Shown here one piece after another: positions 17,610 to 28,800 of a stretch of 64,000 bases of DNA. Below the pieces are notes generated by a model. That model made no database searches. It was not told the origin of the DNA and saw nothing but the letters and a program-made list of their open reading frames with translations. Location of the stretch: NCBI GenBank assembly GCA_026398815.1, contig JAPLSA010000017.1, forward strand, positions 717,024-781,023, in the 5' to 3' direction. The translations under genes were made by a program, and so were the position numbers. How positions within the stretch are numbered: position 1 is the stretch's first letter; every line of letters begins with the position of its first letter. This DNA is from Gammaproteobacteria bacterium (GTDB taxonomy: Bacteria > Pseudomonadota > Gammaproteobacteria > Nevskiales > Nevskiaceae).

Positions 17610-18315
17610 GCTTCTTTTTCTCGCTTGAGGTGATCGCGTCCAGCATCATGCTGGCCGCCCGTTGCTCGGCAATGCGCCGAGAGTGTGCTTCCGCTTCCGT
17701 CGCCAGCGCCATGTCGGCGAGCTGGCAGCGAACCTTAAAATTGCGGCGATGGGCCGGGCCGTCCTCGCTCAGCACGCTGTATTCCGGCAGCGGCCGCGAC
17801 TGCGCCTGCAGCACTTCCTGCAGGCGGGTCTTGAAATCCTTCAGCGAACCGACTTCCGGCAGGCTGGCCAGTTCCGGCGCCAGCAACCGCAGGCACAGCG
17901 CCTGCGCCGGCTCGATGCCGCCATCGAGATAGACGCCGCCGACCAGCGCTTCCAGACCGTCGGCCAGCGATGAAGCCCGCTTGTGGCCACCGGTGCGCAG
18001 CTCGCCGGGGCCGAAGCGCATCGCCTCCGACAGCGGCACGCGGCGGGCGGCGATCGCCAGGGTTTCCTCGCGGACCACGCTGGCCCGCAGCCGCGACAGG
18101 TCGCCTTCCGGCGCCTTTGGCCGCAGCCGGAAGATCTCGGCCGCCACGGTGAAGTTCAGCAGCGCATCGCCCAGAAATTCGAGCCGCTCGTTGTTGTCGT
18201 GGCCGGCCGAACGGTGGGTCAGCGCCCGCAGCAGCAGGCCGGCATCACGGAAGCGATAGCCAACGGCCTGCTGCAGGCGCTCGCGCGCTGCGGCTTCGAT
18301 CTCGCGCGCGCTCAA
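17602..18315 (-). CDS. rnc: Ribonuclease III
   Basis: RNase III cleaves double-stranded RNA in rRNA and mRNA processing. The 237-residue protein has the signature NERLEFLGDA (42-51) with E43, E46 and D50, and the second metal site LADGLEALVGG with D119 and E122. A C-terminal double-stranded RNA-binding domain runs from about residue 160. It overlaps era by 8 bp and the DUF4845 gene by 4 bp, as in the conserved lepB-rnc-era operon. Confidence 0.96.
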   Translation of the reverse strand: MSAREIEAAARERLQQAVGYRFRDAGLLLRALTHRSAGHDNNERLEFLGDALLNFTVAAEIFRLRPKAPEGDLSRLRASVVREETLAIAARRVPLSEAMRFGPGELRTGGHKRASSLADGLEALVGGVYLDGGIEPAQALCLRLLAPELASLPEVGSLKDFKTRLQEVLQAQSRPLPEYSVLSEDGPAHRRNFKVRCQLADMALATEAEAHSRRIAEQRAASMMLDAITSSEKKKHA

Positions 18316-18701
18316 CCGCCGGGTACCGCGCGCAGGGGAACGTCACTGGCGAAGTGCGCGACCACGATGATGTTGGCGAACAGCGGCACTTCGGCGTCGT
18401 AGTCGTAGCTCAGGAACAGACCGGCCTGATTGCGCACCACCTTGATGTCGCGCGGCTCGATCTGGTCGATGTAGTCGATGTCCCAGCGCTTCTGCAGCGC
18501 GCTGCGCACGGCGGCGACATCGACCTCGCTGCCGACCACCGAGGCCTGCGCGGCAACATCGCGCACCGCCTTGTTGACGGTGAATTCGTTCAGGTACAGC
18601 GGGCCGATCTTGATGCCGCACAGCGCGATGAAGGCGATGCTGCCGAACAGGTACAGGCCGCTCCACAAACCCAGGCCCAGCTGCGACGTGCGTGCTTTCA
18701 T
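18312..18701 (-). CDS. DUF4845 membrane-anchored protein
   Basis: The 129-residue protein has one N-terminal membrane segment (LGLWSGLYLFGSIAFIALCG, about 9-29) followed by a small exported domain. The position between lepB and rnc is typical of DUF4845 proteins. Their function is unknown; a link with signal peptidase or envelope biogenesis is suggested only by position. Confidence 0.85.
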   Translation of the reverse strand: MKARTSQLGLGLWSGLYLFGSIAFIALCGIKIGPLYLNEFTVNKAVRDVAAQASVVGSEVDVAAVRSALQKRWDIDYIDQIEPRDIKVVRNQAGLFLSYDYDAEVPLFANIIVVAHFASDVPLRAVPGG

Positions 18702-18745
18702 GAGGTGCTCCGTTGACCCGCGGTTCGAGTGGCCGAACCCGAAGG

Positions 18746-19582
18746 TCAGCGGATCAAGGTACCGATCCGCGACAGCACCGGCCGCGCCCGTTCATGGTCC
18801 CAGCTCATCCAGACCAGCTCGGCGCGCCCTTTCAGGTTCGCTTCCGGGACGGTGCCCCAGCAGCGGCTGTCGTTGGAGCCGTCGCGGTTGTCGCCCATCA
18901 TGAAATAGTGCCCGGGCGGCACGGTGAACTCGAAGTTGTCGCCGTTGGGCTGCACGAACGGGCAGCTGAACGGATCGGAGACGCGGTCTGGCTTGATCAG
19001 GATGTCGTGCTTCACGCCGCCGAAATCCTCGTGCATGCGGACATCGCCGTAGCCGACATCGCTCTGCACCGCCGCCATCGAGATCGGCGCTTCGACGCCG
19101 TTCACCGTCAGCCGCTTGCCGGCGTACTGGATGCGGTCGCCGGGCGTGCCGATCACCCGCTTGATGAAATCGTTGCCCCGGTTCGGGTCCGAGGCGTCCG
19201 TGTTCGGGTAGATGAACACCACCACATCGCCGCGCTTCGGCTCGCCGAGCTCGACGATCTTGCAGCCGCCGACCGGGCAGCGCAGCCCGTAGGAAAACTT
19301 GTTGACCAGGATGAAGTCGCCGACGTGCAGGGTCGGGATCATCGAGCCGGATGGAATCCGGAACGGCTCGTACAGGAACGAGCGGATCACGAATACTGCC
19401 GCGATCACCGGGAACAGGCCGCCGAAGAATTCCGAGAACGCGCCCTGCTTCTCCGGGATGCCGGTGGCGGCGACGCGCCGGGCGCGCTTCGGCGCGGCGC
19501 TGAAGCGTTCGATCGACCAGATGATGCCGGTGACCACCGTCGCCACGGTGAGGATCAGATTGAACAGGACGGTGAAGCTCAT
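18746..19582 (-). CDS. lepB: Signal peptidase I
   Basis: LepB cleaves signal peptides of Sec and Tat substrates at the periplasmic face. The 278-residue protein has an N-terminal membrane segment (LFNLILTVATVVTGIIW), a second segment around 56-70, nucleophile S80 in PSGSMIPTL and general base K141 in FIKRVIGTPGD. MMGDNRDGSNDSR is also present. I chose ATG 19582: the longer open frame would run into lepA and its extra 30 residues lack family character. Substrates include the exported proteins of this window. Confidence 0.95.
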   Translation of the reverse strand: MSFTVLFNLILTVATVVTGIIWSIERFSAAPKRARRVAATGIPEKQGAFSEFFGGLFPVIAAVFVIRSFLYEPFRIPSGSMIPTLHVGDFILVNKFSYGLRCPVGGCKIVELGEPKRGDVVVFIYPNTDASDPNRGNDFIKRVIGTPGDRIQYAGKRLTVNGVEAPISMAAVQSDVGYGDVRMHEDFGGVKHDILIKPDRVSDPFSCPFVQPNGDNFEFTVPPGHYFMMGDNRDGSNDSRCWGTVPEANLKGRAELVWMSWDHERARPVLSRIGTLIR

Positions 19583-19652
19583 GAATGGAGACCGGACGTT
19601 GGACGGGTGAACTGCTTGGGACTGGCCGCGAGCGCCCAGCGTTGGAACGGCA

Positions 19653-21476
19653 TCAGCTGCGGCGGTCGACACCCAGCACGGCCAGGAAGGCCTCCTGAGG
19701 AATCTCCACCGAACCCACCTGCTTCATGCGCTTCTTGCCTTCCTTCTGCTTTTCAAGAAGCTTCTTCTTGCGGCTGATGTCGCCGCCGTAGCACTTGGCA
19801 AGCACGTTCTTGCGGATCGCCTTGACGGTCGAACGGGCAATGATCTTGGCGCCGATCGCCGCCTGAATGGCGACATCGAACATCTGCCGGTGGATCACGT
19901 CCTTCATCCGCTCGCAGAGATCGCGGCCACGGGTTTCGGCGTCATTGCGATGAACGATGGTCGCCAGCGCATCGACCTTGTCGCCGTTGACCAGCACATC
20001 GAGCTTGACCAGCGGCGCAGTCTGGAAGCGCTCGAACTCATATTCGAAGCTGGCGAAACCACGGCTGACCGACTTCAGCCGGTCGAAGAAGTCCAGCACC
20101 ACTTCGGCCAGCGGCATCTCGACCTCCAGCTGCACCTGGTTGCCGTGATAGCGCAGGTTCTTCTGCACGCCACGCTTTTCCATGCACAACTGCATCACCG
20201 CGCCGACATAGGTCTGAGGCATCAGCAGGCGGCACAGGATGATCGGCTCGCGGATGTCCTTGTAGGCGCCGGCGTCAGGCAGATCCGACGGGTTGTCGAT
20301 CTTCTTGGTCTCGCCGGTCGGGGTCTCGATCTCGTAAACCACGCTCGGCGCGGTGGTGATCAGGTTCAGGTTGTACTCACGCTCCAGCCGCTCCTGCACG
20401 ATTTCCATGTGCAGCATGCCGAGGAAGCCGATGCGGAAGCCGAAGCCCAGTGCCGATGAATTCTCCGGCTCGAACTGCAGCGCCGAGTCGTTCAGGCGCA
20501 GCTTCTGCAGCGACTCGCGGAAGTCCTCGAAATCGTCGGCGTCGACCGGGAACATGCCGGCGAATACGCGCGGCTGCACCTGGCGGAAACCGGGCAGCTG
20601 CTCGACCGAGGCGCGGCTGGCTTCGGTCAGCGTGTCGCCGACCGGCGCGCCGAAGATGTCCTTGATGCCGGCGACGATGAAGCCGACCTCGCCGGTCTCC
20701 AGCGAATCGCGCAGCACGCGCTTCGGCGAATGCACGCCGAGCATCGTCACTTCGTAGTCCTTGCCGGTGGAGATCACGCGGATCTTCTGGCCCTTCTGGA
20801 TGCGTCCGTTGACGACGCGGACCAGCGACACCACGCCGAGATAGGGATCGAACCAGGAATCGACGATCAGCGCCTGCAGCGGCGCATCGACCGTGCCCTT
20901 CGGCGCCGGCAGCCGCTGCACCAGCGCTTCCAGCACGTCGGTCACGCCAAGGCCGGTCTTGGCCGAGATGCGCAGCGCATCGGTCGCCTCGATGCCGATG
21001 ATGTCCTCGATCTCCTGGCTGACGCGCTCCGGCTCGGCGTTCTGCAGGTCGATCTTGTTGAGGATCGGCATCACTTCCAGCTTCTGCTCCAGCGCCGTAT
21101 AGCAGTTGGCGACCGACTGCGCTTCGACACCCTGCGAAGCATCGACGACCAGCAGCGCACCTTCGCAGGCGGCGAGGCTGCGGCTCACTTCATAGGAAAA
21201 ATCGACGTGGCCCGGCGTGTCGATGAAGTTCAGCTGGTAGAGCAGCCCGTCCTTGGCCCGGTAGTTCAGCGACACCGCCTGCGCCTTGATGGTGATGCCG
21301 CGCTCGCGCTCGATCGGGTTGTTGTCGAGCACCTGCGCCTGCATCTCGCGCTCCTCGAGCCCGCCGCAGATCTGGATGATCCGGTCGGCCAGGGTCGATT
21401 TGCCGTGGTCGATATGGGCAATGATCGAAAAGTTGCGGATCTGGGCCTGGGGAACGCGGGGAGCGGGCTGCGACAT
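19653..21476 (-). CDS. lepA: Elongation factor 4 (back-translocating GTPase)
   Basis: LepA/EF4 is a ribosomal GTPase that acts on stalled or mis-translocated ribosomes. The 607-residue protein has G1 AHIDHGKST (20-28), the switch I RGITIKAQ, and G3 DTPGHVDF from residue 86. The C-terminal LepA-specific domain contains [20 protein letters not shown] 21476 gives the usual length (E. coli 599). An upstream extension would overlap the giant hydrolase gene and is arginine-rich noise. Confidence 0.97.
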   Translation of the reverse strand: MSQPAPRVPQAQIRNFSIIAHIDHGKSTLADRIIQICGGLEEREMQAQVLDNNPIERERGITIKAQAVSLNYRAKDGLLYQLNFIDTPGHVDFSYEVSRSLAACEGALLVVDASQGVEAQSVANCYTALEQKLEVMPILNKIDLQNAEPERVSQEIEDIIGIEATDALRISAKTGLGVTDVLEALVQRLPAPKGTVDAPLQALIVDSWFDPYLGVVSLVRVVNGRIQKGQKIRVISTGKDYEVTMLGVHSPKRVLRDSLETGEVGFIVAGIKDIFGAPVGDTLTEASRASVEQLPGFRQVQPRVFAGMFPVDADDFEDFRESLQKLRLNDSALQFEPENSSALGFGFRIGFLGMLHMEIVQERLEREYNLNLITTAPSVVYEIETPTGETKKIDNPSDLPDAGAYKDIREPIILCRLLMPQTYVGAVMQLCMEKRGVQKNLRYHGNQVQLEVEMPLAEVVLDFFDRLKSVSRGFASFEYEFERFQTAPLVKLDVLVNGDKVDALATIVHRNDAETRGRDLCERMKDVIHRQMFDVAIQAAIGAKIIARSTVKAIRKNVLAKCYGGDISRKKKLLEKQKEGKKRMKQVGSVEIPQEAFLAVLGVDRRS

Positions 21477-21502
21477 GGGACGGGCGGTCAAAATTTGCGC
21501 GG

Positions 21503-21508
21503 AGTATA
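21503..21508 (-). promoter_or_regulatory. Candidate -10 box for lepA operon
   Basis: TATACT on the minus strand lies about 27 bp before the lepA start, in an otherwise GC-rich gap. No good -35 box is visible at standard spacing. Confidence 0.35.
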
Positions 21509-21579
21509 CCGGGACGGCGGGTGCCGAACGGCGGCCGGCCCGCCGCCCGGGCCGGAACGCCGTTGCCGTCCGTCGCTCG

Positions 21580-24500
21580 CTAGCGCAGCGCCGGCAGCAA
21601 GCCGAGGCTGGCCAGGAAGGCCCGCGTCTCCTCGCGGATCGCGTCGATGCCGTTGCCGCCGCTCGACAGGTCATGGCCCATGCCGGCCTGGTTGCGGTAT
21701 TCGCAGCGGATGCCGAGCCGGATCAGCGACGAGCAGAAGTGCACGCTGGGCGTCGGCGCCACCGTCGTGTCGCGGTCGCCGTGGAACAGCAGCACCGGCG
21801 GGAAGCCGGCGTCGAGGTTGATGCTCGGCGAGATCACCGGGCCGAGGTCGGCGAAGCGATCGGCGTTGCGGTAGGCCTGGATATGCGATTCGGTGGTGAT
21901 GTCCGGCACGCCGGCGCGGGTGACGATGGCCGCCGGACGCAGCAGCGGGTTGTCGGCTGCGGAGCCACTCACCGGCGCGTCGCGCAGCGCGGCGAAGAAC
22001 GCCACACCACCGCCGGCCGAGGAACCCGACAGCGCGACGCGCGCCGGATCGATGCCGAGTTCGTCGGCATGCGCCTGCACCCACTGTAAGGCGGCACGGC
22101 CATCGTCGGCCGCAAGGTAGGAGTAGGTACCGAAGCGGTCGTTGACGCGGTAGTCCGGCGCGATGCCGACCATTCCGTGGTTCTTTGCCCAGTAGCGCGC
22201 TTCGCCGACCGAGTTGTCGGTGTTGCCGTACAGGAAACCGCCGCCGAACCAGTGCACCAGGGCTGACCGGCGATCGCTTGCCCGCCATCCTGCCGGCTTG
22301 CAGACGAACAGGCGCAGCGGCACCGGCGCCAGCGCGCGGTAGACATGCGCGCTGCAATCGGTGGCCGCTGTCGGCGTGGCGGCCACCGGGTCGATGGTGG
22401 TGGAGACCGACAGCGTCGAGCTGAGGCTGCCGATCTTCAGCGTCACCGATTTCGCCGTCTCGTAACTGGCCGCCGCCGTGAACTGGACCACCACCGAATC
22501 GCCGCTGGCCACCGTGCCCGCCGCCGACACGAAGGGCCCGCCGTTGATGCTGTAGAGGCCGCCGGTGATGCTGATCGCGGTTGGCGACGGCGGGTTGTAG
22601 ACGGTGATCGGAACGGTGGTCAGCACGCTGCCCGGCGGCACGTCGCCGCCGGCGAACATCGAGGCGTTGACCAGCGTGAACGACTGCAGGCGGCTCGGGT
22701 CGCGGTCCGCGCGCAGTGACCACACCGTGCTGCGGACGCCGATGTTGACGGTGACGCGGGTCTCGGCGTCGTAGCTGCTGCCGGTGCTGGCCTGCAGGGT
22801 GACGCGATCGTGGCCGCGCACGGTCGCCGCCGAACTGCGGAACGCGCCGCCGTTGATGCTGAACTCGCCGCCGGTGACCGAGATCGGCGTCGCGACATTG
22901 ACGCCGCGGACCAGGATGGTCTCGCTGCGGACCACGCTGCCGCGCGGGCCGCTGCGCTCGCGGAATTCAAAGATGTCGGGGTCGTCGTCGATCGGCGCCG
23001 AGGCGGTGACCGAGAAGCTGCCGGTCACGCCACCCAGGTTCAGCGTGGCCGTGCTGAGCTCGTCGCGATTGGCCCCCGGAATCACCAGCAGGCGAATCCG
23101 GTCGCCCGCCGACACCGGGCCCGGCAGGGTCATTAACGGCCCATTGTTGATGCTGTACTCGCCACCGCTCACGGCGGCCGTGATCGGCGCGGTGATGCCC
23201 TGCACCGTCACCGGCTCGCTGACCGTCGCCAGCAGCGGGAAGGCGGCCGGGACGCTGCTGAAGCTGAACGGGTCCGGCGTGGTGTCGGCGCTCAGGGTGC
23301 TGACATCGAACACGGCGGAAACGCCGCCGACGGTCAGCGTCGCCGCCGTGGTGCTGGCATAGGCGCTCGACGCCGTGACCCGCAGGCGCAGCGTTTCGCC
23401 ATTGCCGATGTTGCCCGTGCGGTCGGTGAACGGCGCGTTGTCGATGCTGTACTCGCCGCCGCTGATCGAGATTGCGACCGGAACATCGATGCCGCGGATC
23501 GTCACCGGGGCGCTGATCACGACGCTGCCCGGTGCGGCATCGATCACCGGTGCGACGGCGAAAGCATCCGGCGTGGTGTCGACGGCGCGGGTGGTCACCT
23601 CGAAGGCGGCGCTGGCGCTGCCGATGGTGAGCAACGCCTCGCTGCGCGACGCGTAATCGGCGCTGGCCACCTGTTCGACGACCACGCTGCTGCCATTGGC
23701 GACGCTGCCGACAGTCGACAGGAACGGACCACCATCAATGCTGTAGCGCCCGCCCTGCACGGAAATCGCGGCGCTGCCGCCGAGGCCGCCGACCGCCACG
23801 GGCTGGCTGAACTGCGTGCTTGCCGGCTCGACATTGAAGACCGGCGCGAACGCGAACGGATCGGGCTCGATATCGACGTTCGCGGGCTCGGCCGTGGTGG
23901 CGGTGAAATCGGCGCTGACGCCGCCGATGCTGATGGTCACGGTGCTGGCCGTGGACGGGGCCTGGCTCAGCTGCAGCTCGGCGGTCACCCGATCGCCGTC
24001 GACCACCTGGCCCGGTTCGCTGGTGAAGGCACCGTCGTTGATCCGGTAGCGGCCGCCGCTGGCCGTGATCGGCACGGCGATGTTGATGCCGCTGACGGTG
24101 ATCGTCTCGCTGCGCTGGATGCTGCCCGGCGCAGCGCCGGCGACCGGCGCGAACCGGAACGGGTCCGGCGTGCCGTCGGCCGTGAAGCTCACCGTGGTGA
24201 CGCTGTAGGGCGCGGACACGCCGCCGATGTTGAGGGTGGCTGTCCGGGTTTCCGAAAAGCCGTAAGCGGCCAGCACCTGCACGCTAACGCGCGCGCCGTT
24301 GACGACGCTGCCGGGGTGGTCGGTGAAGCTGCCGCCGTCGATGCTGTACAGGCCGCCGACGATCGCGACCGGGCTGGGCGCGTCGATGCCGCTCACGGCG
24401 ATCGCAGGGCTGGTCTGCACGCTGCCCAACGGCGCATCGACGACCGGCGGAAAGGCGAACGGCGCCGGCGTCGTGTCCGGCGGTGGCACATCGTCGTTCA

Positions 24501-25551
24501 GGATCGTGATGACGCCCTGCCCCTTGGCGATCGTCAATCCGACCGGCGTATTGAGGTTGACGAGCAGGGTTTCGTCATTCTCGACCACGGTGTCGCCGTT
24601 GATCGTGAACGGCTGTGTCTTGCTGGTCTCGCCGGGCGCGAAGGTGGTGGTGCCGGTTCTGGCCACGTAGTCGCTGCCGGCCGTCGCCGTGCCGTTGGCG
24701 GTCGCGAAACGCACCGTCACCGTCTGGCTCCATGGCGTCGACAGCCGCAGGGTCAGTCGCACCACGCTGGTGCCGCTGTTGCCTTCGCTGGCACTCGCGT
24801 CGGTGATGCTGACGCTGGGCTGGGACGACGCCGCCGTGGTCACCGCGTAGCCGCCGCTGACGCCACCGATGCTCAGCGTTGCCGTGGTCGTGGTGCTGGC
24901 TGAAGACGCGGCGGTCTGCTGCACGCGCACCGTCTGCCCTGCCGTGACGGTGCCGGCTGCGGTGACGAACGCGCCGTTATTGATGCTGTAGCTGCCGCCG
25001 ACCACCGAGATCGGGCTGGCCGCATTGATGCCGCTGACCGTGATGCTGTTGCTGGTCTGCACGCTGCCGGGCGCCGCATCGGTCACCGGCGTGAAGCTGA
25101 AGGCGTCCGGCGTGGTGTCCGGCGGCGGTGCGGTGCTGTCGTCGTTGACGATGGTGGCGATGCCCTGGGCCTTGGCGATCGTCGCGCCGACGGGGCTGCT
25201 CAGGTTGATGAAAAAGGTTTCATCGCCCTCGGCAACCGTATCGCCGTTGACGGTGAACGGCTGCGTCTTGCTGGTCTCCCCCGGCGCGAACGTCGTCGCG
25301 CCGGTCCGGCTGACGTAGTCGCTGCCGGCTGTGGCGGTGCCGTTGGCCGTGCCGAAGCGCACCGTCACGGTTTCGCTGGCGGGGGCCGACAAGCGGAACG
25401 TGAAGCGCGCCACCACCGTTCCGCTGTTGCCTTCGGTGACGCTGACGTCGTTGATGCTGATGCTCGGCAGCGCCGCCGCCGCTGACAGCATCGGCACGGC
25501 CAGCAGAACGGCAAACACCTGCCGCAGCAACACGATCTTTCCCTGAAACAT
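21580..25551 (-). CDS. Giant exported Calx-beta / ~100-residue repeat protein with C-terminal alpha/beta hydrolase (paralogue 2)
   Basis: The protein has 1323 residues from ATG 25551, chosen for its CAGGA ribosome-binding site and the signal peptide directly after it ([21 protein letters not shown]). Two Calx-beta domains (about 28-135 and 238-355) alternate with the first ~100-residue repeat. Seven more repeats run to about 1059, with the pattern TPDPFSF...[15 protein letters not shown]...[13 protein letters not shown]. The hydrolase (1059-1323) has FGGGF as oxyanion motif, S1178 in GSSAG, D1261 in GDRDTTV and H1293 in GMGHDL. Paired cysteines (DCSAH..FVC; FCSSL..RC) suggest disulfides and export. 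It is closest to paralogue 3 next to it. Substrate unknown. Confidence 0.85.
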   Translation of the reverse strand: MFQGKIVLLRQVFAVLLAVPMLSAAAALPSISINDVSVTEGNSGTVVARFTFRLSAPASETVTVRFGTANGTATAGSDYVSRTGATTFAPGETSKTQPFTVNGDTVAEGDETFFINLSSPVGATIAKAQGIATIVNDDSTAPPPDTTPDAFSFTPVTDAAPGSVQTSNSITVSGINAASPISVVGGSYSINNGAFVTAAGTVTAGQTVRVQQTAASSASTTTTATLSIGGVSGGYAVTTAASSQPSVSITDASASEGNSGTSVVRLTLRLSTPWSQTVTVRFATANGTATAGSDYVARTGTTTFAPGETSKTQPFTINGDTVVENDETLLVNLNTPVGLTIAKGQGVITILNDDVPPPDTTPAPFAFPPVVDAPLGSVQTSPAIAVSGIDAPSPVAIVGGLYSIDGGSFTDHPGSVVNGARVSVQVLAAYGFSETRTATLNIGGVSAPYSVTTVSFTADGTPDPFRFAPVAGAAPGSIQRSETITVSGINIAVPITASGGRYRINDGAFTSEPGQVVDGDRVTAELQLSQAPSTASTVTISIGGVSADFTATTAEPANVDIEPDPFAFAPVFNVEPASTQFSQPVAVGGLGGSAAISVQGGRYSIDGGPFLSTVGSVANGSSVVVEQVASADYASRSEALLTIGSASAAFEVTTRAVDTTPDAFAVAPVIDAAPGSVVISAPVTIRGIDVPVAISISGGEYSIDNAPFTDRTGNIGNGETLRLRVTASSAYASTTAATLTVGGVSAVFDVSTLSADTTPDPFSFSSVPAAFPLLATVSEPVTVQGITAPITAAVSGGEYSINNGPLMTLPGPVSAGDRIRLLVIPGANRDELSTATLNLGGVTGSFSVTASAPIDDDPDIFEFRERSGPRGSVVRSETILVRGVNVATPISVTGGEFSINGGAFRSSAATVRGHDRVTLQASTGSSYDAETRVTVNIGVRSTVWSLRADRDPSRLQSFTLVNASMFAGGDVPPGSVLTTVPITVYNPPSPTAISITGGLYSINGGPFVSAAGTVASGDSVVVQFTAAASYETAKSVTLKIGSLSSTLSVSTTIDPVAATPTAATDCSAHVYRALAPVPLRLFVCKPAGWRASDRRSALVHWFGGGFLYGNTDNSVGEARYWAKNHGMVGIAPDYRVNDRFGTYSYLAADDGRAALQWVQAHADELGIDPARVALSGSSAGGGVAFFAALRDAPVSGSAADNPLLRPAAIVTRAGVPDITTESHIQAYRNADRFADLGPVISPSINLDAGFPPVLLFHGDRDTTVAPTPSVHFCSSLIRLGIRCEYRNQAGMGHDLSSGGNGIDAIREETRAFLASLGLLPALR

Positions 25552-25884
25552 GACGGCAGTCCTGAGCATGCTGCTTTCTGAGTGGCAGCTTTCGCGATTG
25601 ACACAGGAAACGTGCCGATAATCCTCGCGCAAATCTAATGAAACGATAACGAACTCATCTCGCCGACCAAGCCCCTGATCAGGCTGGGTTTTTTGGTCAT
25701 CGAGAACACCGGGGCAGCAGCGGCTCCGGTCGGCTGCGGGGTCGTCGGCAGCGCCGCACACGCCAAATGGGGAACTGCGCGCAAGCCGAGGGCGCACGAG
25801 GAGCGCCGATGTCGCTCGCAACAGACGCCCGCACCGGCCGCAAGCCGCAGTCAGGCGGCCGGCGGACGCCGGTACCGCCTGCCG
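25552..25884. other. Intergenic region between giant hydrolases 2 and 3
   Basis: These 333 bp contain no credible gene. They hold a T-tailed hairpin reading on the plus strand (25667-25694) and an AT-richer stretch around 25630-25655 that may carry the promoter of paralogue 2. I cannot assign convincing -35/-10 boxes. Confidence 0.5.
25667..25694 (+). terminator. Orphan T-tailed hairpin on the plus strand
   Basis: The stem CCAAGCC / GGCTGGG (6 of 7 pairs) around the loop CCTGATCA is followed by six T. It has the form of a rho-independent terminator for plus-strand transcription, but no plus-strand gene ends here. It could stop antisense transcription or coincide with an operator upstream of paralogue 2. 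Confidence 0.4.
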
Positions 25885-28800
25885 TCAGCGGATCGCCGGA
25901 AGCAGGCCGAGGCTGGTCAGGAAGACGCGGGTCTCTTCGTGAATCGCGTCCAGTGCCCCCGGGGTGGCGGACAGGTCGTGGCTGGCACCGGCCTGGTTGC
26001 GGTAGTCACAGCGGATGCCGCGCCGGATCAGCGCGGTGCAGAACTGCACGCTCGGTGTCGGCGCCACCGTGGTGTCCCGGTCGCCCTGGAACATCAGCAC
26101 CGGCGGGTAGCCGGGGTCGAGGTTGACGCTGGGCGAGATCACCGGGCCAAGATTGTCGAAAAGCGCGGCCACTTCGAAGCGCTGGATATGCGACACCGTG
26201 GTGATGTCCGGCACGCCGGCGCGAGTGATGATGGCCGCAGCGCGCTGCAGCGGGTTGTCATCTGCGGCACCGGTTGCCGGCGCGTCGCGAAGCCCGGCGA
26301 AGAAGGCAACGCCGCCACCGGCCGAGGAGCCGGACAACGCGATCCGCGCGGGGTCAATACCGAGTTCGCTGGCGTGAGCCTGCACCCACCGCAGTGCGGC
26401 GCGCCCATCATCTGCCGAAACATAGGCGTAGGTGCCGAAACGGTTATTCACCCGGTAGTCCGGCGCGATGCCGACCATGCCGTGGTTGCTGGCCCAGTAC
26501 CGCGCTTCGCCGACCGAGTTGTCGATGTTGCCGAACACGAAGCCGCCGCCGAACCAGTGCATCAGCGCAGAGCGGCGATCGCTGGCGCGCCAGCCCGTCG
26601 GCCGGCAGACGAACAGGCGCAGCGGCACCGACTCCAGCGACCGATAGATGTGCGAAGTGCAGTCGGCGGCCGTGGTGGGAGTGGTCGAGACCGGATCGAT
26701 CGTCGAGCTCACCGACAGCGTCGAGCTGAGTGCGCCGATTCTCAGCGTCACCGAGGTGCTGGTGTCGTAACTGGCAGCGGCGGTGAACTGCATCACCACC
26801 GAATCGCCGCTCACCACGGTCCCGGGGGCGGTCGTGAACGCGCCGCCGTTGATGCTGTAGCTGCCGCCGGCGACGCTGATCGCCGTCGGTGACCGCGCAC
26901 CGGCCACGACGATCGGCATCGTCGTTAGTGCCCGGCCCACCGGCACCATGCCGGCGGGGAACATCTCGGCGCTGACCAGGGTGAATGCCTGCAGCTGGCT
27001 CGGGTCGGCAGCCGTGCGCAGCAGCCACATCGTGCTGCGGCTGCCGATGTTCAGGGTGAGCCGCGTTTCGGTGTCGTAGGTGCTGGCGCTGCTGGCCTTG
27101 ACGCTGACTAGGTCCCCGCCGGACACCTTCGATGCCGCGCTGCGGAACGCGCCGCCGTTGATGCTGTAGCTGCCGCCGGTCACCGAGATCGGCGTGGCGA
27201 CATTGATGCCGCGAATCTCGATGGCCTCGCTCTGGACGATCGTGTTGCGCGGCACGACGACATCCCTGAATTCGAAGATGTCAGCGATGTCGTCGGCCGG
27301 CGCATCCGAGGTGACGGTGAAGGTGCCGGTGAGGCCGCCGAGATTCAGCGTCGCCGTGACGATGTCGCCGCGATTGGCGCCCGGGATCGCCATGACGCGC
27401 ACCCGGTCGCCGTTGCTGACCGCCCCCGGCATCGCCAGGAACGGCCCGCCGTTGATGCTGTACTCGCCACCGCTCACCGATACCGCGATCGGCGCGCTGA
27501 TGCCGCTGACCGTCACCGATGGGCTCACCGTGCCCAGCAGCGGGAAGGCGGCCGGGTTGCTCACCGAGCTGAACCGGGCCGGCGTGACATCCGCACCGGT
27601 GGTGGTGACATGGAACACGGCACTGATGCCGCCGATGGTCAGGGTCGCCGACACCGTGGTTGCAGCCGCGCTGGCCGCCATCGCCCGCACGCGGACGACC
27701 TCCCCGTCACGAATTTTTCCGGGATTGCTGGTGAAGCTTGCGCCACCGATGCTGTACTGGCCGTCGGCGATCGCGATCTCTGCCGGCGCATCGATGCCGC
27801 TGATCGTCACGGCTGCACTGCTGCGGACGCTGCCCGCGGCGGCATCGACGACCGGTGCGAAGGCAAACGCGTCGGGCGTGGTCCGCGCCGCACGGGTGCT
27901 GACGCTGAACGTGGCGCTGCTGCCGCCGACGGTCAGCACAGCGTCCTGGCGCGTCGTGAAGCTGTCGCTGGCGACCGCTTCGACCACGACGCTGTCATTG
28001 CTCGACACCAGGCCGTCGGCCGCCGTGAACGGGTGGGCGTTGATGCTGTAGCGCCCGCCGACCACGGAAATCGACGCGCCGGCAGTGACGCCGGTGATCA
28101 TCACGGGCCGGCTCGTCCTGACGCTGCCCGGCTCGGCGTTGAATACCGGGGCGAACGCGAACGCCAGCGGCGCCTGACCGGTCGAGCCGCGTGCGCTGGT
28201 GGTCACCACGAAATCGGCCTGCTTGTCGCCGATCACGACAGTCGTGCTGCCCGCCGTCGATGGTTGCTCTGATGCCTGCACCTCGGCCACCACGATGTCG
28301 CCGTTGACGACCTCGCCCGGCGCTGCCGTGAACGCGCCGTCGTTGATCTGGTAGCGCCCGGCGCTGACCGAGATCGGCACCGCGATGTCGATGCCGGTCA
28401 CCACGATCGGGTCGCTGAGGACGGCCATGCCGGCAACGACATCCGTTTGCGGAGCGAAATTGAACGGATCGGGCGAGTCATCCGCCGTGATGCTCCGGGT
28501 GGTCACGCGATAGGCGCTGGCAACTCCACCGACGGTCAGCACCGCCTCGCGCGATTCCAAATAGCCGTAGGACGACAGCACCTGCACCGTGACCGACGCA
28601 CCATCAGTAACGGTGCCCGGCGCATCGGTGAACGCTTGCCCGTCGACGCTGTAAAAGCCGCCGACGATAGAAATCGGGCTCGGCGCGTTGATGCCGGCGA
28701 TGGTCGCCGGCCGACTGGTCTGCAGGCTGCCGAGTGGCGCGTCGATCTTCGGCGGGAAAGCGACGGGATCGGGTGTGGTGTCGGCTGTCCTGGTGGTGGT

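Noticed and set aside
21477..21674. N-terminal extension of lepA by 66 codons
   Set aside because: The extension overlaps the stop region of giant hydrolase 2, is arginine-rich, and exceeds family length; ATG 21476 fits.
25552..25821. Longer N terminus for giant hydrolase 2 (90 extra codons)
   Set aside because: It would bury the signal peptide; the ATG at 25551 has a ribosome-binding site directly before the signal sequence.
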